From contig CP134874.1 in assembly GCA_037318855.1 (NCBI GenBank), positions 3,720,598 through 3,784,597 of the forward strand: 64,000 bases of DNA, written 5' to 3'. Source of the DNA: Candidatus Sedimenticola sp. (ex Thyasira tokunagai). Its GTDB lineage: Bacteria > Pseudomonadota > Gammaproteobacteria > Chromatiales > Chromatiaceae. The notes below the pieces were generated by a model that was not told the origin of the DNA, searched no databases, and worked only from the letters and a program-made list of their open reading frames with translations. The position numbers were made by a program, and so were the translations under genes. Positions 27,478 to 34,746 of the stretch are shown here, in pieces (the stretch's first letter is position 1; each line of letters opens with the position of its first letter).

Positions 27478-28723
27478 ATGCCAAAAAATACTATCCAGTT
27501 TCAAAAAGGGCTTGGTTTGCACGAATTTCTGGAAAAATATGGTACCGATACTCAATGCAGCCAAGCGCTGCATCGACTTCGCTGGCCAAGTGGATATGTT
27601 TGCCCAGAGTGCGGTAACGCAACGTGCTGCGAACTCAAAAGCCGCAAGATATACCAGTGTCATAAATGTCATCACCAGACATCGCTTACTGCGGGTACCA
27701 TTTTTCATGGCACAAAGTTGCCTTTGAAGAAATGGTTTCTGGCCATCTATTTGCTGACCCAGCGTAAAAAGAGCACCTCTGCCTTGCAACTGTCTCGTGA
27801 GATTGGAGTGAACTACAACACTGCGTGGAAGCTCAAGCACAAACTGATGCAGGTAATGATGGAACGCCAGGGTAAGAAAAAGCTGACTGGCCGCATTGAA
27901 ATGGATGATGCATATATTGGCGGTGAAAAACCTGGTAAGCGTGGACGAGGCTCCCGCAACAAAATCCCTTTCGTAGCCGCCGTTGAGACGACGCAGGACG
28001 GCAGGCCTTTGAAAATTCATCTGCGTCGTGTGCGTGGTTTTCGTAGTGCAGAAATTGCTCGATATGCCAAGTCCAGTCTGGTTTCTGGTAGCACTGTATT
28101 CTCTGATGGTCTCTGCTGCTTCAGAGCTGTCACTGATGCTGAATGCGATCATGTGGCCATTGTGACTGGTGGCGGTCGAAAAAGCGCACAGAGCTCCACC
28201 TTCAAGTGGGTGAACACCATGCTTGGCAACGTCAAGAATTCTTTGCAGGGAACTTTTCATGCTATACGAAAAAAACATGTACCTCGTTATCTTGCCGAAT
28301 TCGAACGCTGATCGCCATGGAAGGCTGAAAGCCGAGGCGATTAGTCCCCGATAGGCGTAGGCGCGGTTGTATGGCCGGAATTGCGACCGGCAGGGAGCGA
28401 TGTAGGGCATACAAGGAGTGCATCCGAAACGCCGTAGAGTCATTGCGGGAGTCATGATGGAGTAGTGCACAAGCAGCTTTGCTGCAATGTGCAATACGGA
28501 ATCGTGACGTACGCAGGACGGTCGGGGCATAACGGCTGTCGCGTAGGCGAGTCGATTTTGGAGACTTGGATGTCCCAAAATCTTTCACGAGGTAGCGACA
28601 CGCTTGTATCGGTTTAATCGTCGCTTCAATCTTCCAGAAATGATTGAGCGATTGCTCTTTGTTGCGTTGCGTACACCACCAATGCCTTATCGCTTCTTGA
28701 GAATGGCTGAGGTTTATGGGTAA
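27478..28723 (+). pseudogene. IS1595-family transposase interrupted by an RNA-like insertion
   Basis: The first 276 codons run from MPKNTIQFQKG to YLAEFE. They contain the zinc ribbon CPECGNATC...CHKCH and the DDE-type catalytic start MDDAYIGGEKPG. The frame then meets a stop three codons later. The expected C-terminus (YRFNRRFNLPEMIERLL to MAEVYG, stop at 28721) lies at 28607-28723. Deleting 28306-28606 rejoins the two parts exactly in frame (E-F-E-Y-R). The longest minus-strand ORF here is a shadow. Confidence 0.92.
28306..28606 (+). ncRNA. Candidate mobile structured RNA, copy 1 (HEARO/omega-RNA-like)
   Basis: This ORF-less 301-bp insertion runs from CGCTG to CGCTTG in the IS1595 transposase. 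Predicted stems include TCGCC/GGCGA (28312-28316 with 28336-28340), GGCGT/ACGCC (28354-28358 with 28429-28433), TTGTATG/CATACAA around a GCCGG hairpin, GCAGC/GCTGC, and GATTTT/AAAATC (28554-28559 with 28577-28582) capped by GACTTGGATGTCCC. Motifs GCATCCGAA (28420-28428) and GGACGGTCGGGGCA (28516-28529) recur in copy 2 at 15995-16279. If it is an IscB-type omega-RNA, the guide would be the transposase sequence just left of 28306. No HNH nuclease gene is present, so identity is unproven. Confidence 0.6.
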
Positions 28724-29193
28724 TCGGGTAACTAAATAGCGTTCCAATCTTCTTAAATTAAAATTATCATTCAATGATTGAATAATGAAAGCAACGTCAA
28801 TATTTGCAGCTATCAGCTGAAAATCAACTAATTTCCCAGAAGTCTTTCTCTTAAGAAGTGTCTTTCTTGGGAAAACACCATATATAATCGCATGGGTATC
28901 ATCATCGTAAAAATCTGCATACACCCAGTCACCAGCAGTAGGAAGCTCGCTTGCAGACTCGCTAGAGTAAAGAAGGTTTCCCGATAACTCAGCAAATACA
29001 TCCTCCCCTCCTTTTGTCACGGTGTAGCTATCTTTATGAACTGAAACTACCCGAGCAACACTATGTGCGGCAATTTTATTATCATCCACTCGGCTCTTAA
29101 ACCAGCCGCTATACCCTATGTTTTCAAGGTCACTCATAATTCAGCTTATATCTCAATCTCTTGCATTGGTCCTGCCAACAAAAAAGCAGCGCT

Positions 29194-29616
29194 TTATGGG
29201 TCCGAGTTAATCGTTTTTCTATCTTTATTTTCATTGTTGTATGCAAATTTACAGTGGCCGTATCTAATTACCAGCACAGTTATCGCTATTAACAGAATGG
29301 CCCCACCGATTCCTAATATCCTAACCGTTTCTAGATTTTTCATATCTAAAATCAGATATCGTGCCAAAGCGACAATTGCAATATAAAGAGGCATTCTGAC
29401 AGGAAGTTTTCCAGATTCCAGGTATATAGAAACCATTGCTAATACTTCCAGATAAATAAACATCAGCAAAAGATCGGCCAGTGTGACTTTAGCAGCCTCG
29501 ATCATTGCTGATATTTCAAATCCAAAGGCAATCAATGTTGAGATAGAAACAATTCCTAATCCAACATTCTCTATTGCCCGAAGCAGCTTGGTGCTTGTGT
29601 TTTTAACATCTCTCAA
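29194..29616 (-). CDS. PsiE-family membrane protein
   Basis: The 140-residue protein has four transmembrane segments and the PsiE-like stretch YLEVLAMVSIYLESGKLPVRMPLYIAIVALARYLI. PsiE proteins are phosphate-starvation-inducible in enteric bacteria; their function is unknown. It is downstream of a MITE on the minus strand and upstream of broken rsgA, with no operon partner. The start MRDVKNTSTK is the only sensible one. Confidence 0.85.
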   Translation of the reverse strand: MRDVKNTSTKLLRAIENVGLGIVSISTLIAFGFEISAMIEAAKVTLADLLLMFIYLEVLAMVSIYLESGKLPVRMPLYIAIVALARYLILDMKNLETVRILGIGGAILLIAITVLVIRYGHCKFAYNNENKDRKTINSDP

Positions 29617-29647
29617 GATAATAATACCTTTATAAGTAAGGGTTCAC

Positions 29648-29809
29648 GGGGCCAGAGTAATTGAAATTCACTTACCTTGGTAATCATGGACACCCATGGA
29701 TTAGCACCCAGTGAAATGACGGGGCTCCTTGTTTGCCGTCTGATTGCCATTTTCCTATTCGATTGACTGTATAGCCACCACAACTCCATTTTCAATTACT
29801 CTGCCCCCC
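29648..29809. repeat. MITE with GGGGCCAGAGTAATTGAAA ends (162 bp)
   Basis: The left end GGGGCCAGAGTAATTGAAA and the right end TTTCAATTACTCTGCCCCCC are inverted repeats. The interior has CACCCATGGATTAGCACCCA. It is the most complete of three copies. The ends resemble those seen around REP-associated transposase elements, but no transposase is here. Confidence 0.88.
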
Positions 29810-29883
29810 AGTGTTTTCACTTTTTTCCCAGCACTACAAGATTTTCATCCTCTGTAAAATTCGATTGTAGACCCTATTACTGC

Positions 29884-30744
29884 TTAGGGGATAACATCCA
29901 CTTTAACTGTTTGCAGTAATGGGTGTCTGCCCTGCGTCAAATCGTTAATGTTACTTACTTTGATATATTTCAGTTTAAATGTGATTTTATCATCATAATT
30001 TAAGTTTTCGGCAGGCTTGCTTTCATCGCTGCTGATGAGAATTTCCAGACCATCCTCTTTCTTGCGAACACAGATACCTTCAGCTCGAAAATCACCAAGG
30101 TCAATATTGCATTTTGTTGGTCTGATATCGGCCTCTATATTGTTGCTATTCCAAAGATATATCTTACGAGAGGAGTGGCCTCGTCGTCGTTTCGGACCGG
30201 CTAGGATGAGATAATTGCTGGCGTCCACCTGAACCCAATCTCGGAAACCCCGCTGCCGCAAATCGAACCGAAGCGGAGAGTTGCTCTGAATATCACCATC
30301 ATTGGTATTAACGATCAAAGCTTGGGCTCTTCCCTGACGGTCGAGTGGTCTCCTAAAACCCACCAGGAGCTGCTCCGTTCCATAACTTGTGAGGGCTTCC
30401 ACATCCCTTTTACTGCGTTTGAAAAAGGATGATGGTTTAAACGGAATGGTCACCGGAGAAGTCGTCAGCTCCAAACCATTGAACTGGAAGCTCAAAAGTC
30501 TGTCACGTTCCTTCTCGTTGTAACCACCGATGACGTAGAACACGTCACCGAGTCGAGCCATAGACTCAAAATCTGAATTTTGTTTCTGGCCATTATCCAA
30601 ACAGAAACTCTGACCGGTGTTTCTGAAACTCAGATTGTTGGAATCGCTTAAGTCCAGACGAAAAAACCGCAAACAATCCTGATTGTCCTCGGCAACCAGA
30701 AAAAGATTATCCGTCACATGGATTAAACCCGAAGCGTCCAACAT
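29884..30744 (-). CDS. DUF3616-like beta-propeller protein
   Basis: The 286-residue protein has repeated short beta-strand motifs (GLIHVTDNLFLVAEDNQDCLRFFRLD, DVFYVIGGYNEKERDRLLSFQF, LEILISSDESKP) and the RDVEALTSYG/EGICVRKK features of DUF3616/esterase-like phytase proteins. No signal peptide is visible. ATG 30744 is chosen over the earlier GTG because GGAGG lies nine bases upstream. The function is unknown; a cytoplasmic protein in accessory DNA with MITEs on both sides. Confidence 0.7.
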   Translation of the reverse strand: MLDASGLIHVTDNLFLVAEDNQDCLRFFRLDLSDSNNLSFRNTGQSFCLDNGQKQNSDFESMARLGDVFYVIGGYNEKERDRLLSFQFNGLELTTSPVTIPFKPSSFFKRSKRDVEALTSYGTEQLLVGFRRPLDRQGRAQALIVNTNDGDIQSNSPLRFDLRQRGFRDWVQVDASNYLILAGPKRRRGHSSRKIYLWNSNNIEADIRPTKCNIDLGDFRAEGICVRKKEDGLEILISSDESKPAENLNYDDKITFKLKYIKVSNINDLTQGRHPLLQTVKVDVIP

Positions 30745-30774
30745 AGCATCATTCCTCCGCACATTAAATGTATA

Positions 30775-30800
30775 ACCCCCCGGCTAAAGCCGGTGGGTGT
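30775..30800. other. GC-rich hairpin
   Basis: CCCCCGGCTAAAGCCGGTGGG forms a stable hairpin in the leader of the minus-strand DUF3616-like gene. Similar hairpins occur at IS200/IS605 ends, but no transposase or second end is visible. Confidence 0.5.
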
Positions 30801-30985
30801 TTAGTCCTTCTATCGACTCTGACTCTACTCGTTTCCTTTTCCGTGGGATGGGAGTTTTTCCACAGGCTAACTAGGCTGTAGATTAATATTTTTCACAGTT
30901 TTTTATCTCTATCAGTGAACTCGTCATCTCACAGCAATATTTGTATAATTATTCTGTCTCTGAATTTTTCCTGATTAGGGTTCAC

Positions 30986-31108
30986 GGGGTCAGCGCAACT
31001 GAAATTCACTTACCTTTTGCAATCATGGACACCCATGGATTAGCACCCAGTGAAATGGTGGGTGTTCTTGATTGTTGCCACAACTCCATTTTAAATTACT
31101 CTGATCCC
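30986..31108. repeat. MITE of the GGGGCCAGAGTAATTG family (123 bp)
   Basis: The left end GGGGTCAGCGCAACTGAAA and the right end AAATTACTCTGATCCC bracket the shared CACCCATGGATTAGCACCCA core. The right terminal repeat supplies the last codons and stop (GGATCAGAGTAA) of the minus-strand helix-hairpin-helix gene. Confidence 0.82.
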
Positions 31109-31410
31109 TTGGCCCGCTTGATTTTATTGGCTATTTCTTCGTGGTAATGCTTTTTCCTTTCTTCTGTGTAGTGCCACCATTTTTGTGGCTCTTCGCCTTC
31201 CACAAATTTTACTGCTGAAATAAATACGTCAGCAAGACAAGGATCAAAATTCTTGTCAGTAATCTTGCATAATTCGCTGTGCATTGAATAAGGATTTTTC
31301 CCAATTAAATCAAAAGGCCTATTGATGCCAAGCATGTTTAGATACCGGATTGTAGCGGGGCCTACGTTCGGAATTTTGTTTAAATCTTTTATGTCGGTTC
31401 GGGTTTTCAT
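31096..31410 (-). CDS. Helix-hairpin-helix 'pathogenicity locus' (Cdd1-like) protein
   Basis: The 104-residue protein has a helix-hairpin-helix motif (LNKIPNVGPATIRYLNMLGI) followed by DPCLADVFISAVKFVEGEEPQKWWHYTEERK, the pattern of the Cdd1/pathogenicity-locus family. It is presumed to bind DNA; no enzyme activity is known. ATG 31410 is chosen; an upstream in-frame codon overlaps the IS3 end. Its stop codon lies in a MITE end, so the C-terminal KGSE is element-derived. Confidence 0.83.
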   Translation of the reverse strand: MKTRTDIKDLNKIPNVGPATIRYLNMLGINRPFDLIGKNPYSMHSELCKITDKNFDPCLADVFISAVKFVEGEEPQKWWHYTEERKKHYHEEIANKIKRAKGSE

Positions 31411-31663
31411 TTTAATTTTGGAGCGTGGTCCTGCCCACAAAAAGTAGACACCCTAACTATGCAGCAATTGCTGCCATCCTCTCAAACTCAGCTGGACTGA
31501 CATAGCCAATTGCTGAGTGCCTGCGTAGGCGGTTATAAAACACTTCGATGTATTCAAAGATACCGGATTTTGCGTCGCTTATCGATTCAAACTGTTCAGC
31601 ATAGATGAGTTCCACCTTTAATCGGCTAAAGAATGACTCCATCGGTGCATTGACGCTCCTATG

Positions 31664-32725
31664 TCAAGTTACTACTGCAGCATCGTTTAAATCAGCCAGG
31701 ATAAGAGGATATAGTTCTCGAACGATGTAACGCTTCAAGCATCGGCTTATCTCTTTGGTCGATTTTCCTTCTGCCGTGCGACGAGCAACATAAGTTCGAG
31801 TGCGTGGATCGCTCCGCATGCGTACCATGGCAATGGTCCACAACGCATTATTGGCAGATCGACTACCTCCACGATTGAGGCGATGACGCACAGTCTTACC
31901 TGAAGATGCTTGCAGTGGGTTTACTCCACACAGAGCTGCTAGAGCAGCTTCGCTATGTAGCCGTTCAGGATTGTCACCAGCGACTGACAGCAACGTCGCT
32001 GCTGTTTGTGGCCCAATGCCAAACTGTCGACGTAACCGCTTTGCTGCGCTATTTGTTAAGTGCTCCAGTGTATCATCCAGATCTTTAAGTTCAGCTGTTA
32101 GGTACATCCACCGCCTGGCGAGTAGACGAAGTGTTGTAGCCAGCGTCTTTAGTGAAATTGTTTTACCGAGAGTCCGGAGATGCAAACAACCTTGAACACA
32201 CTGTCCTGGATTCGACTTCCAAAGCCTAGCTCGTATATTCTCTGGAGCAGACACCAGCAATGAACGCAATTGATTAATCGTCTGTGTTCTCGCCTTTACC
32301 GCGCTCCGCCTTGCAACTGATGCGATACGCATAGCCTCTGCAGCACCTGATTGTAACTTCGGAATAGACTGCGCTTTACCTGCCAGCACGGATCGAGCGG
32401 CACTCTCCGCATCCGTCGGATCCGATTTGCCATAGAATCGTCGCATAGAACGATCAGGACGATTGATTTCCAGGACCTCTACCTCGTGTTCAGATAGGAA
32501 TCTAGCAAGGCCTGCTCCATATGTTCCAGTACCTTCTACTCCTGCGCGTGATAAATTGCCGAACGATGACGCCCATTTTAATAAGTGCTGATAGCCAGTG
32601 CCATTTGTTTCTATGGACAGTACATCAAGCATTTTTCCATGACTGTCAATAATCACTCCCACATGCATGTCCAGATGCGTATCAACGCCAAGTATGACTT
32701 CACACTGTATCGATTGTTTACCCAT
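31664..32725 (-). CDS. IS110-family recombinase (transposase)
   Basis: The 353-residue protein has the RuvC-like DEDD N-terminal domain (VILGVDTHLDMHVGVIID, GVEGTGTYGAGLARFL, DPTDAESAARSVL) and the C-terminal Tnp20-like domain with FGIGPQTAATLLSVAG and GGSRSANNALWTIAMVRM. ATG 32725 (MGKQSIQCEV) is preferred because it starts the conserved part; longer versions read into the non-coding leader. No frameshift or internal stop is seen, so it may be active. Confidence 0.92.
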   Translation of the reverse strand: MGKQSIQCEVILGVDTHLDMHVGVIIDSHGKMLDVLSIETNGTGYQHLLKWASSFGNLSRAGVEGTGTYGAGLARFLSEHEVEVLEINRPDRSMRRFYGKSDPTDAESAARSVLAGKAQSIPKLQSGAAEAMRIASVARRSAVKARTQTINQLRSLLVSAPENIRARLWKSNPGQCVQGCLHLRTLGKTISLKTLATTLRLLARRWMYLTAELKDLDDTLEHLTNSAAKRLRRQFGIGPQTAATLLSVAGDNPERLHSEAALAALCGVNPLQASSGKTVRHRLNRGGSRSANNALWTIAMVRMRSDPRTRTYVARRTAEGKSTKEISRCLKRYIVRELYPLILADLNDAAVVT

Positions 32726-32945
32726 TTCAAGTGCCCTCTGAAGGCCTAGATATTGATCACCAACCCACATTGCAGGACAGGACACTCAAGTTGCAGTACA
32801 AAGCTCCTATTAGGTCACAGGCAATGGGCCCGGAGATACTCGGGGAACGCCAGTATCCAACCGACAGGTCAACGCAAAGGCAGCTTCGCCAATCCCAGCA
32901 CGGGTCAGGTTGGACTGGACATTCAATAGAATTGTAGACTGAGTG
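32726..32945 (-). ncRNA. Candidate IS110 bridge-RNA region
   Basis: This is the 220-nt non-coding left end of the IS110 element. In this subgroup it encodes the bridge RNA whose loops pair with target and donor DNA. I could not define the loops from the sequence. The position alone supports the call. Confidence 0.35.
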
Positions 32946-33612
32946 TCCCAACAGTTTCCTTTACGGCTCATGCTGGGCCTGCACCCCTTCCGCTTCATAT
33001 AGTCAATATACTTCTGTGATCGATATTGAACTCCCCTGTCCGAGTGGATGATCAAGCCAGGTTTAATCTCTCTCCGCTCAAATGCCATCGCCAGAGCATC
33101 CGTTACCAGCCGCTCCGTCATCGAAGTATCCAAAGCCCAACCAACGATACAGCGTGAATAAAGATCCATCACTGTAGCCAAGTAGAGCCATTGCTCATCG
33201 ACCCATATATAGGTGATATCAGTGGTCCATTTCTCATTGGGCCTACCAGCTTCAAATTTACGCCTGAGCAGATTATCCGCCACGTTATGCATAGTCAGGG
33301 CATGGCTGCCATAATTGAAGGCTTTACCATTTCGCGCTTTTAACCCCTGCTTTCTAAGAATATCGGCGATATAATTCGTTGAACAAGGGATGTTCAGTGC
33401 ATTCAACTCTTCAGCAATGCGTGGTGCTCCGTAGCGAGCCTTAAAGTCCGCATAGGTGTCTGCTACCTGCTTTTCCATATGCTCACGTCGGACCGTGCTC
33501 GCACTTTTTGGCCGACTCCTCCATCGATAATAGCCAGATCGTGATACATCCAACGCACGACACATCATGGCGATTGTGTACCACTCCTTGTGTTCTCGGA
33601 TCAAAGCGTACT

Positions 33613-33921
33613 TCACTCTTGGTTGTTCGCGAAGTACGCAGCTGCCTTTTTTAAGAATTCGACCTCCTTTTCTAGTGCAGCCTTCTCACGTTTTAGCTTG
33701 CGGATCTCTTCGCTCTCTTTCTTGGAGTAGTCCACACCACCCACGGAATTAAATTGCTTTTCAGAGAGTCGATTGAACTGACGGCGCCAGTTATATATTT
33801 GGCCGGGGTGGATGCCTAGTTCCCTGGCTACTGATGCCGCTGTACATCCCTCTTTATCTGCTCGTTTTACCGCTTCCCTGCGAAATTCCTCTGTGTATGC
33901 TTGTGTCTTCTTACGTGCCAT
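33613..33921 (-). CDS. IS3-family OrfA (helix-turn-helix)
   Basis: The 102-residue protein has a helix-turn-helix (AASVARELGIHPGQIYNWRRQF) and a C-terminal leucine-zipper-like coiled coil (IRKLKREKAALEKEVEFLKKAAAYF). It overlaps orfB by four bases; in intact elements a -1 frameshift yields OrfAB. Start MARKKTQAY at 33921. Confidence 0.9.
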   Translation of the reverse strand: MARKKTQAYTEEFRREAVKRADKEGCTAASVARELGIHPGQIYNWRRQFNRLSEKQFNSVGGVDYSKKESEEIRKLKREKAALEKEVEFLKKAAAYFANNQE

Positions 33922-33987
33922 CTTGAGCACCTCCATATAGGTAAATCTAACTATACAGAGTGTCTACTATTCGTGGGTAACTCGGAG

Positions 33988-34062
33988 CGCTAACGCCAAC
34001 ATAACCGGCGCGACGAAGGAGCGTCCGGCGCCGCAGGCGCGTAGTTGACGTTCTTGTTGGGC
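33988..34062 (-). other. Integron attC site A
   Basis: On the minus strand the site runs from GCCCAAC (34062-34056) to GCGTTAGCG (about 33988). Inner pairs are GTCAACTACGCGCC and GGCGCCGGACG...GCGCCGGTTATGTTGG. It follows the 34078-34650 gene directly, as attC sites follow cassette genes. Confidence 0.8.
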
Positions 34063-34077
34063 GATGTCTGACTGGAT

Positions 34078-34650
34078 TCACGCATTAGACATCGCCCATT
34101 TTATCCCCTGGTCGAGTTCATTGATTTCCTCTATACAAGCCTGCGTATCGACCTGACGATTAAGAAACGATATTTCCATTGTGGCAGGATTAAACCTCTT
34201 TAAGACGAATTCAGAAACCGGGGGTTTATTTGCGATATGAATTTGGCATAGATCAGCATTTCCCATTGTTTTTAATAATTCATCTATACGTTCGTCAGTA
34301 TGTTCAAACGAGTTCCTAACGTTTCTCGAGCGTAACACTGTAAGATCATTTACACCTATGTTTTCACGCAACTCCATTGCCCTATTCTTTGCAGTTTGAG
34401 CAGCCCTATCTGAAGGAAACAATAACTTTGATATTGCAGCTGCGGAAGACAAAAATAGATTGCAGTCGCAGACGACTTCTATAGAGGTTTTGGGCCTATC
34501 TATTTTGGCGTTGTAATCACGATCAATCTGAACGCGAGCATATTCTTTTAAACGTTGGAACGAATGTTTAGCGATTCCGCTCTGGATCATCAGTTCCGCA
34601 TAGTAAGCATGAGTAGAAAGGACTTCATTTCTGATCGTCAACGTGAACAT
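34078..34650 (-). CDS. Integron-cassette protein of unknown function, HEPN-like motif
   Basis: The 190-residue, mostly helical protein starts at ATG 34650 (MFTLTIRNEV). It has no homologue I can name. The stretch VRNSFEHTDERIDEL contains R-N-x3-H, the R(x4-6)H signature of HEPN ribonucleases, flanked by helices as in that fold. HEPN proteins are often toxins or defence effectors, which suits a cassette, but the match is one short motif. The stop is 16 bases before attC A and the start 23 bases after attC B. Confidence 0.55.
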   Translation of the reverse strand: MFTLTIRNEVLSTHAYYAELMIQSGIAKHSFQRLKEYARVQIDRDYNAKIDRPKTSIEVVCDCNLFLSSAAAISKLLFPSDRAAQTAKNRAMELRENIGVNDLTVLRSRNVRNSFEHTDERIDELLKTMGNADLCQIHIANKPPVSEFVLKRFNPATMEISFLNRQVDTQACIEEINELDQGIKWAMSNA

Positions 34651-34672
34651 TTGAACTGGCCCTTTCTTTTAT

Positions 34673-34743
34673 GCCCAACGCCGTAAATAATCTGGCATTT
34701 TGAGAGCGAACAAAATGTCAGGTTATTTACCTTGTTATAAGGC
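34673..34743 (-). other. Integron attC site B
   Basis: On the minus strand: GCCTTATAAC (34743 side), AAGGTAAATAACCTGACATTTT, loop, AAAATGCCAGATTATTTACGG and GCGTTGGGC (34673 side). The long imperfect palindrome with extrahelical mismatches and the terminal GTTGGGC are the attC pattern. Confidence 0.88.
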
Positions 34744-34746
34744 ATT

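Larger units (their letters stand above)
27398..28728 (+). mobile_element. IS1595-family element inserted in rsgA
   Basis: The ends CCTGATTACCCA (27398) and the complement of CCCGATTACCCA (28728) form inverted repeats. The element is flanked by identical 8-mers TAACTAAA (27390-27397 and 28729-28736), the duplication length of IS1595. It carries a single transposase that is itself interrupted by a 301-bp structured-RNA element. Confidence 0.95.
26734..29137 (-). pseudogene. rsgA: Ribosome small-subunit GTPase RsgA, split by an IS1595 element
   Basis: The N-terminal OB-fold part (29137 to 28737) ends at LRRLERYLV. The C-terminal part resumes at MVNESGIEPVILLSKCDL (27390 downwards). Removing 27398-28728 and one 8-bp duplication restores a single frame of about 354 codons, the normal RsgA length. 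The C-terminal part keeps SKCDL (G4), GSSGVGKTT (P-loop), DTPGMRE (G3) and the zinc knuckle CKFSNCSHTNEKGC. RsgA is circularly permuted, and this order is normal for it. The split separates the OB domain from the GTPase, so function should be lost unless another copy exists. Confidence 0.93.
31652..32945 (-). mobile_element. IS110-family element (long left end) inside IS3
   Basis: The element lies precisely between the codons GNCWD and NAPMES of IS3 orfB and has no terminal inverted repeats, as usual for IS110. Its 5' non-coding part is about 220 nt and its 3' part about 12 nt. That arrangement fits the IS110 subgroup in which the bridge RNA is encoded before the recombinase. Confidence 0.88.
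31457..33616 (-). pseudogene. IS3-family OrfB transposase split by IS110
   Basis: The 5' portion (33616 to about 32946) encodes YALIREHKEWYTIAMMCRAL through MSRKGNCWD, including TTDITYI and the DRGVQY region of the DDE core. The 3' portion (31651 to 31457) resumes NAPMESFFSRLKVEL to the end. GNCWD and NAPMESF are contiguous in intact IS3 proteins. The catalytic glutamate side is therefore separated and the gene is inactive. Confidence 0.92.
31433..33978 (-). mobile_element. IS3-family element split by an IS110-family element
   Basis: The left end CCCACAAAAAGTAGACAC (about 31433) and the complement of the right end, CCCACGAATAGTAGACAC (about 33978), are inverted repeats. Without the internal IS110 element (31652-32945) the IS3 is about 1.25 kb, the normal length. 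It abuts the integron cassette array on its right side. Confidence 0.9.

Noticed and set aside
27403..28578. 391-codon minus-strand ORF
   Set aside because: It is antisense to the IS1595 transposase, runs through the RNA-like insertion and shows no domain features.
28306..28606. Group II or group I intron in the IS1595 gene
   Set aside because: No GTGYG start, no domain V-like hairpin and no intron-encoded protein are visible, and the second copy lies in a non-coding repeat.
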